From the NCBI GenBank assembly GCA_025996835.1, contig BNTU01000115.1:1-9104 (forward strand): a stretch of DNA of 9,104 bases, in the 5' to 3' direction. The translations under genes were made by a program, and so were the position numbers. This document shows positions 6,840-9,104 of the stretch, one piece after another. The notes under the pieces were generated by a model, which saw only the letters and a program-made list of their open reading frames with translations, had not been told where the DNA came from and ran no database searches. Source of the DNA: Bacteroidia bacterium (GTDB lineage Bacteria; Bacteroidota; Bacteroidia; Bacteroidales; Azobacteroidaceae). Position 1 is the first letter of the stretch. Each line of letters opens with the position of its first letter.

Positions 6840-8867
6840 CCCGGCTCCCGTCGTGGTGGTGACAAAAAGCCACAATCTGTGACTTCGTTTATATCTTCCT
6901 GTTCTATCGGCTCCAGTTCGCAGCACACTGTCCGTTCGCATAGTGCGCAGAGCAATATTGCGACCAGTGGCTCCAGGCGTGTGTTGTTTAGTGGTTTCTA
7001 CGCCGCCGGCAGAAGCGCGCTTTCGCATAGGATACGACCCCCTCAATTAGGACACTCGAATTTTTTCTGGGGAGTGAGTTTAGCAGGTGGACACCCATAT
7101 ATGTATCAACGTACGGTAAGTGATGATGGTACGGTAGTAATGAAGAGGCTTACGACTCAGCCGCCTTACTCCTCAAGAGACGCTTTTGGTAATACCGTCA
7201 AAAAGTTAGGCAGTGGACACTACCTGTTTTTAGATGTGAGGGGCGGATATATAACGGATACTGAAAAAAAACCGGGAGACAAAGATGTGCTTGCACACAG
7301 TACGGATGACCTGCCTCGTCGCGAAGTCTCCACCGATGCGGTGAAAATAGACAAAAAAGCATTTATTATGTGGAATGAGGCTCGTCCGGACGCACAGGAT
7401 GAAGATACCTATTTCGGTAGTATGAGTGCATTTATAGATTGGAGAGGGCGTCATGAGGGCGAACCGGCTGTTAATTTTTTCAAGAGTGGCGCGTATGCAA
7501 ACTGGAACAGGCTCCAGACGAAAGGAAAAGCGGTGGCGACAGCAAAAAAATGGACAGGTAGAGCACTGAGAGCGAAATGGAATAAACATATAGACAGAAA
7601 AGACAAGCATTTCGACGAAAGGCCGCCGGATTTAGGCGTGCAATCAAAAGGAGAAGGCGGAAACGGCAAAATTAAAAACCCTGCGGTCATACGAGCTATA
7701 GAAATAGCACTTGATGCCAAGAGGGATATAATACCAATTATATTTGCTGAACATCCCACTGTGAAGCCGAAGACACCGCCGAGGGATAAGATAGAGAGAC
7801 TGAGACCGAAACCGAAACCGAGGAAGACGCCGCATCCGCATCCGAAGCCGAGGCCGAAACCGCGGACAAAGACGAAGACGACGCCGCCGCCGACGCCGCC
7901 GCCGACGCCGAAGAAGGATGAAACGACGAAGGATGAAACGACGAAGGAAACGACGAAGGATGAAACGACGAAGGATGAAACGACGAAGGATGATACGACG
8001 AAGGATGATACGACGAAGGATGACACGACGAAGGAAGATACGAAGAAGGATGATACGACAAGGGAAGATACGACGACGGAAGAAGACCCGGAACCGGAAC
8101 CGGAACCGGAACCGGAACCGGACCCGGACCCGGTGACGCCGCCGGGACCGGTGACGCCGGACCCGGTGACGCCGGAACCGGAACCGCCGCTACCTTATTC
8201 ACCTGGTCCGTATACACCGCGGTACCCGGAAGAGGAAGAGGAAGAGGAAGAACCATCATCAGATGATGAGACACCAGAAGAGGAAGAGGAAGAGGAAGAG
8301 GAAGAGGATGATGATGATGATGATGATTCGAGTTCATCATCATTGGAATCGGTTAAATCTAAGCATTTTATTCCACCAAAGGATACCAGAATTCGCTGTT
8401 GGGACAGGGTACGTGAATTAGACGATGGCGATGAAGACTACGACCGTCGCCATGTTTCCCGTAGAGTCGGAGCATCTACCGAAGTCCCCTCTCGCGTTGT
8501 CCTGCGTGCCGGTGATGTTTGTCCCCCTGATGCAGATAAGAAGAAAAAGAACGATAAATACGACATCGACGGCGACGGCACCCCGGACATCCCCGGCGGC
8601 GCAACACAGGAAGCAAAAGCGAAAGACGTATTGAATGCCTTTGCCGGCGTGAGCGGCGGCGCAAGCGCAGGCACCGGCACCGGCAATGCCTTTGACGGCG
8701 CGACCGGCGGCAAAAGCAAACAGTATGCCCGCGAATATGGCACGGCAGACGAGTCAGGCTCAGGCGGTCCTTTTGGTGGTGTGGTTACAACAGCAACTAT
8801 CTATGGCACGCGCAGCGCACAGCGCTCCGCCGACGGCACAGCCGGAACTCGTCCATACCGCCGTTGA
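4710..8867 (+). CDS. Headless paralogue: family body with unrelated low-complexity tail
   Basis: This frame is open from 4626 to a TGA at 8865-8867. The track-style start is a TTG at 4710, but homology to the minus-strand protein already begins at 4659 ('ADADEED'), so the real N terminus is missing. Residues 1-710 are the body and contain 'EYVAWVYPELYEIGDI', 'VDFVLHDPPGTSSYAY', 'GAGADVLVGDAGDLFVGQ' and 'YVSHLRENHSKFGLLNSD'. After residue 710 the sequence is unlike its partner: a Ser/Arg/His-rich stretch (711-775), a domain I do not recognise (about 776-1015, with 'YLFLDVRGGYITD' and 'KKAFIMWNEARPDAQDED'), a low-complexity region (about 1018-1211), a loop 'DIDGDGTPD' (1285-1293) like thrombospondin type 3 or dockerin calcium loops, and a Gly/Ala/Ser-rich end. 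The last residues are antisense to LamG coding sequence, so this C terminus may also be an accident of the junction. An internal ATG at 7101 is in frame but not specially supported. No signal peptide is present. Confidence 0.75.
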   Translation: MAMDELGYNGFDFGGFAQDVTEMTISGNDITIHIDPFTGEYVAWVYPELYEIGDIKSDAHGTIYNRHERLDLRNAPVAEDAAMKKNTLTWGDSVLVDGKRKYEEHIDTIRYHHEWNFEYRPEPIYTLRQWVTNGEDDIEGEFVDYFGEKEYVLGDTTLMLVNLDVQPLDSGYYTFGKPVFQQGRTYSFVLVANEYYISDTKLTIEALSLEDATFSITSTIAENTAPVTLQVDPELGVGFYQFVAGAPSGGVLPKLNTIMTVGGRSYYSDLFGAEGMEAYVLGGTTTGTDFRTSAPPKVDFVLHDPPGTSSYAYINAGTTLVHTEFDSWTKGTFLTTKVAGSLGYSTMMVLGPIGTSASVLATLGEGVESTWTSAGNGSMTTSYTFTQGFSTMGNPALFGAGADVLVGDAGDLFVGQAVNTVYGKVNAVEIRPTETFSNKDNILSDTVQAFAIGKTSIMGVGESFETSFAYTEYEIENIMIPKWREAVRGVLSRITIPLIKDRSKEWNDSAMYAKLQSDYGIDVKNITAPVYVSHLRENHSKFGLLNSDTAFHERATAEGAYDGPSYTIIWDTTSLAIMNMLYEPNLGHLENGPQDSVLMAYDQINGWLNILAQNELTKLMGEYPQNASFGAGVGNVGISAAHNELYSFGTSSNRTHRVYLSAHEEAKVSGDMSVSARRVASGGGALRDAASGSAPAAVAVVPAANRAALHPGSRRGGDKKPQSVTSFISSCSIGSSSQHTVRSHSAQSNIATSGSRRVLFSGFYAAGRSALSHRIRPPQLGHSNFFWGVSLAGGHPYMYQRTVSDDGTVVMKRLTTQPPYSSRDAFGNTVKKLGSGHYLFLDVRGGYITDTEKKPGDKDVLAHSTDDLPRREVSTDAVKIDKKAFIMWNEARPDAQDEDTYFGSMSAFIDWRGRHEGEPAVNFFKSGAYANWNRLQTKGKAVATAKKWTGRALRAKWNKHIDRKDKHFDERPPDLGVQSKGEGGNGKIKNPAVIRAIEIALDAKRDIIPIIFAEHPTVKPKTPPRDKIERLRPKPKPRKTPHPHPKPRPKPRTKTKTTPPPTPPPTPKKDETTKDETTKETTKDETTKDETTKDDTTKDDTTKDDTTKEDTKKDDTTREDTTTEEDPEPEPEPEPEPDPDPVTPPGPVTPDPVTPEPEPPLPYSPGPYTPRYPEEEEEEEEPSSDDETPEEEEEEEEEEDDDDDDDSSSSSLESVKSKHFIPPKDTRIRCWDRVRELDDGDEDYDRRHVSRRVGASTEVPSRVVLRAGDVCPPDADKKKKNDKYDIDGDGTPDIPGGATQEAKAKDVLNAFAGVSGGASAGTGTGNAFDGATGGKSKQYAREYGTADESGSGGPFGGVVTTATIYGTRSAQRSADGTAGTRPYRR
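7761..8346 (+). repeat. Charge-graded low-complexity region
   Basis: Residues about 1018-1211 of the plus-strand protein form successive blocks. First comes a basic Lys/Arg/Pro block with 'RPKPKPRK' and 'PPPTPPPTPKK' (7761-7913), then Thr/Lys/Asp repeats (7914-8075). A Pro/Glu block 'PEPEPEPEPEPDPDP' and 'PVTP' repeats follow (8088-8228), then eight Glu (8229-8252), ten Glu (8277-8306), seven Asp (8307-8327) and five Ser (8328-8342). The coding strand is very purine-rich and stays in frame throughout. The opposite strand is also open for long stretches, but only as a shadow of the repeats. Confidence 0.9.
7914..8075 (+). repeat. 15-bp tandem repeat encoding K-D/E-D/E-T-T
   Basis: Eleven units in a row encode KDETT, KDETT, KETT, KDETT, KDETT, KDDTT, KDDTT, KDDTT, KEDTK, KDDTT and REDTT. 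The basic unit AAGGATGAAACGACG is 15 bases. One unit (7944-7955) lacks a codon, so copy-number and length changes have kept the frame. Units at the 5' side are nearly identical and those at the 3' side have drifted, as in a minisatellite that expands by slippage. Confidence 0.9.
8562..8588 (+). other. Calcium-loop-like motif DxDGDGxPD
   Basis: The residues 'DIDGDGTPD' match the loop of thrombospondin type 3, dockerin and related calcium-binding repeats. They follow a Lys-rich patch and 'CPPDAD'. Only one clear loop is present, whereas such domains usually have several, so calcium binding is a suggestion and not shown. Confidence 0.45.
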
Positions 8868-9104
8868 AGCCCGTGCCCAATTTGAACTCGGCACCTCCCA
8901 TGCCGCCGTCTAATGCGGTTGTCGGCAGTTGTTTGTAGTTCTTTCCGTCGATATACACGAACACGGCGTTGCCATATTGCACGTTCAGCGCGAAATGGTG
9001 CCACTTGCTGTCCAAAAAGTCTATCTGCGACACTACGTAGGCGGTTCCTTTCGCTTGCAGCGTCAGTTTGCCGTTTTCGTTGAGAACGATGCTTGTGGTG
9101 TTGG
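8797..9104 (-). CDS. LamG domain fragment, cut off at its C-terminal end
   Basis: The frame enters from the right edge and reads as the second half of a LamG (concanavalin-like jelly-roll) domain: 'KWHHFALNVQYGNAVFVYID' followed by 'GGMDEFRL'. This compares with 'GIMDEVRIWKKALSG' in the LamG domain at 3640-4190. The Trp expected straight after 'DEFRL' is Cys here, the following residues no longer look like LamG, and a TAG stops the frame at 8797-8799. True domain sequence therefore ends near 8843, and the rest is antisense to the 3' end of the plus-strand gene. The two LamG sequences are clearly diverged, so this is probably an earlier LamG of a giant protein and not a recent copy of the other. 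It may be the upstream part of the gene that continues at 4650. The upstream part lies outside the window. Confidence 0.7.
   Translation of the reverse strand, partial: NTTSIVLNENGKLTLQAKGTAYVVSQIDFLDSKWHHFALNVQYGNAVFVYIDGKNYKQLPTTALDGGMGGAEFKLGTGFNGGMDEFRLCRRRSAVRCACHR
8800..8850. other. Tail-to-tail junction with short palindrome
   Basis: LamG coding sequence on the minus strand loses its pattern after 'DEFRL' near 8840, and the plus-strand frame ends in residues antisense to that LamG. The hairpin AGCGC-ACA-GCGCT lies at 8814-8826. I see no stem-loop followed by a T-run that would act as a terminator. Confidence 0.5.

Noticed and set aside
7451..8026. Minus-strand frame of 191 codons with SSFVV repeats
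   Set aside because: It is the antisense reading of the KDETT and Lys/Pro repeats. Repeats of a multiple of three bases keep several frames open.
7914..8075. Possible CRISPR-like array
   Set aside because: Units of 15 bases lie directly next to each other with no spacers, and they translate in frame as part of a long protein.
7738..8343. Minus-strand frame of 201 codons starting with Met, Asn, Ser and His runs
   Set aside because: It is the antisense reading of the poly-Ser, poly-Asp, poly-Glu and Pro/Glu blocks, with no independent domain or start signal.
8868..9104. Terminator or intergenic region after the plus-strand stop
   Set aside because: The sequence is LamG coding sequence on the minus strand, and no stem-loop with a T-run follows the stop.

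Overview
The window holds large fragments of one family of giant, multidomain, probably secreted proteins, and no ordinary operon. The family matches what I remember of the LamG/Fn3/carboxypeptidase-regulatory-like proteins of several thousand residues found in Bacteroidales (Bacteroides, Prevotella and relatives). That recognition rests on domain order and on a body motif 'DPPGTSSYAYINAGTT' close to the 'DPPGSNS..Y...GTT' motif of those proteins. I infer Bacteroidota, probably Bacteroidales, with roughly balanced base composition. Species and exact function cannot be read from the sequence.

Layout. (i) Positions 1-4650 on the minus strand are one uninterrupted frame of 1550 codons, running off the left edge. 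From N to C it encodes an Fn3-like domain, a short carboxypeptidase-regulatory-like strand, a LamG domain, a second carboxypeptidase-regulatory-like domain, an unusual acidic region of about 200 residues rich in Asp-Trp motifs, a 'body' of about 735 residues, and a Ser/Thr/Pro tail. (ii) Positions 4626-8867 on the plus strand are one open frame. It begins with a second copy of the body (4659-6839) and then passes into unrelated sequence: a Ser/Arg-rich linker, an AT-richer domain of unknown function, an extreme low-complexity region (Lys/Pro, then 11 KDETT-type repeats, then Pro/Glu, then poly-Glu, poly-Asp and poly-Ser), a calcium-loop-like DxDGDGxPD motif and a Gly/Ala-rich end. (iii) Positions 8843-9104 on the minus strand encode the end of another LamG domain, cut off where it meets the plus-strand frame.

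The two bodies form a head-to-head inverted repeat of about 2.2 kb (103-2307 and 4659-6839), including 108 bp of perfect identity. Both head-to-head frames begin abruptly at about 4650, without a convincing start codon or promoter. Both bodies change into different tails after the same codon. The minus-strand pieces at the right edge (LamG) and left half (Fn3, LamG, regulatory domain, body) are in the order expected for one gene. This suggests that a block of about 4.2 kb from a paralogue was inserted backwards into a giant minus-strand gene. A DNA inversion that swaps a head between two tails, or an assembly or amplification chimera, could also explain the arrangement. I see no RNA genes, CRISPR array, transposase, integrase or recognisable promoter. 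Apart from the two junctions there is no intergenic space.
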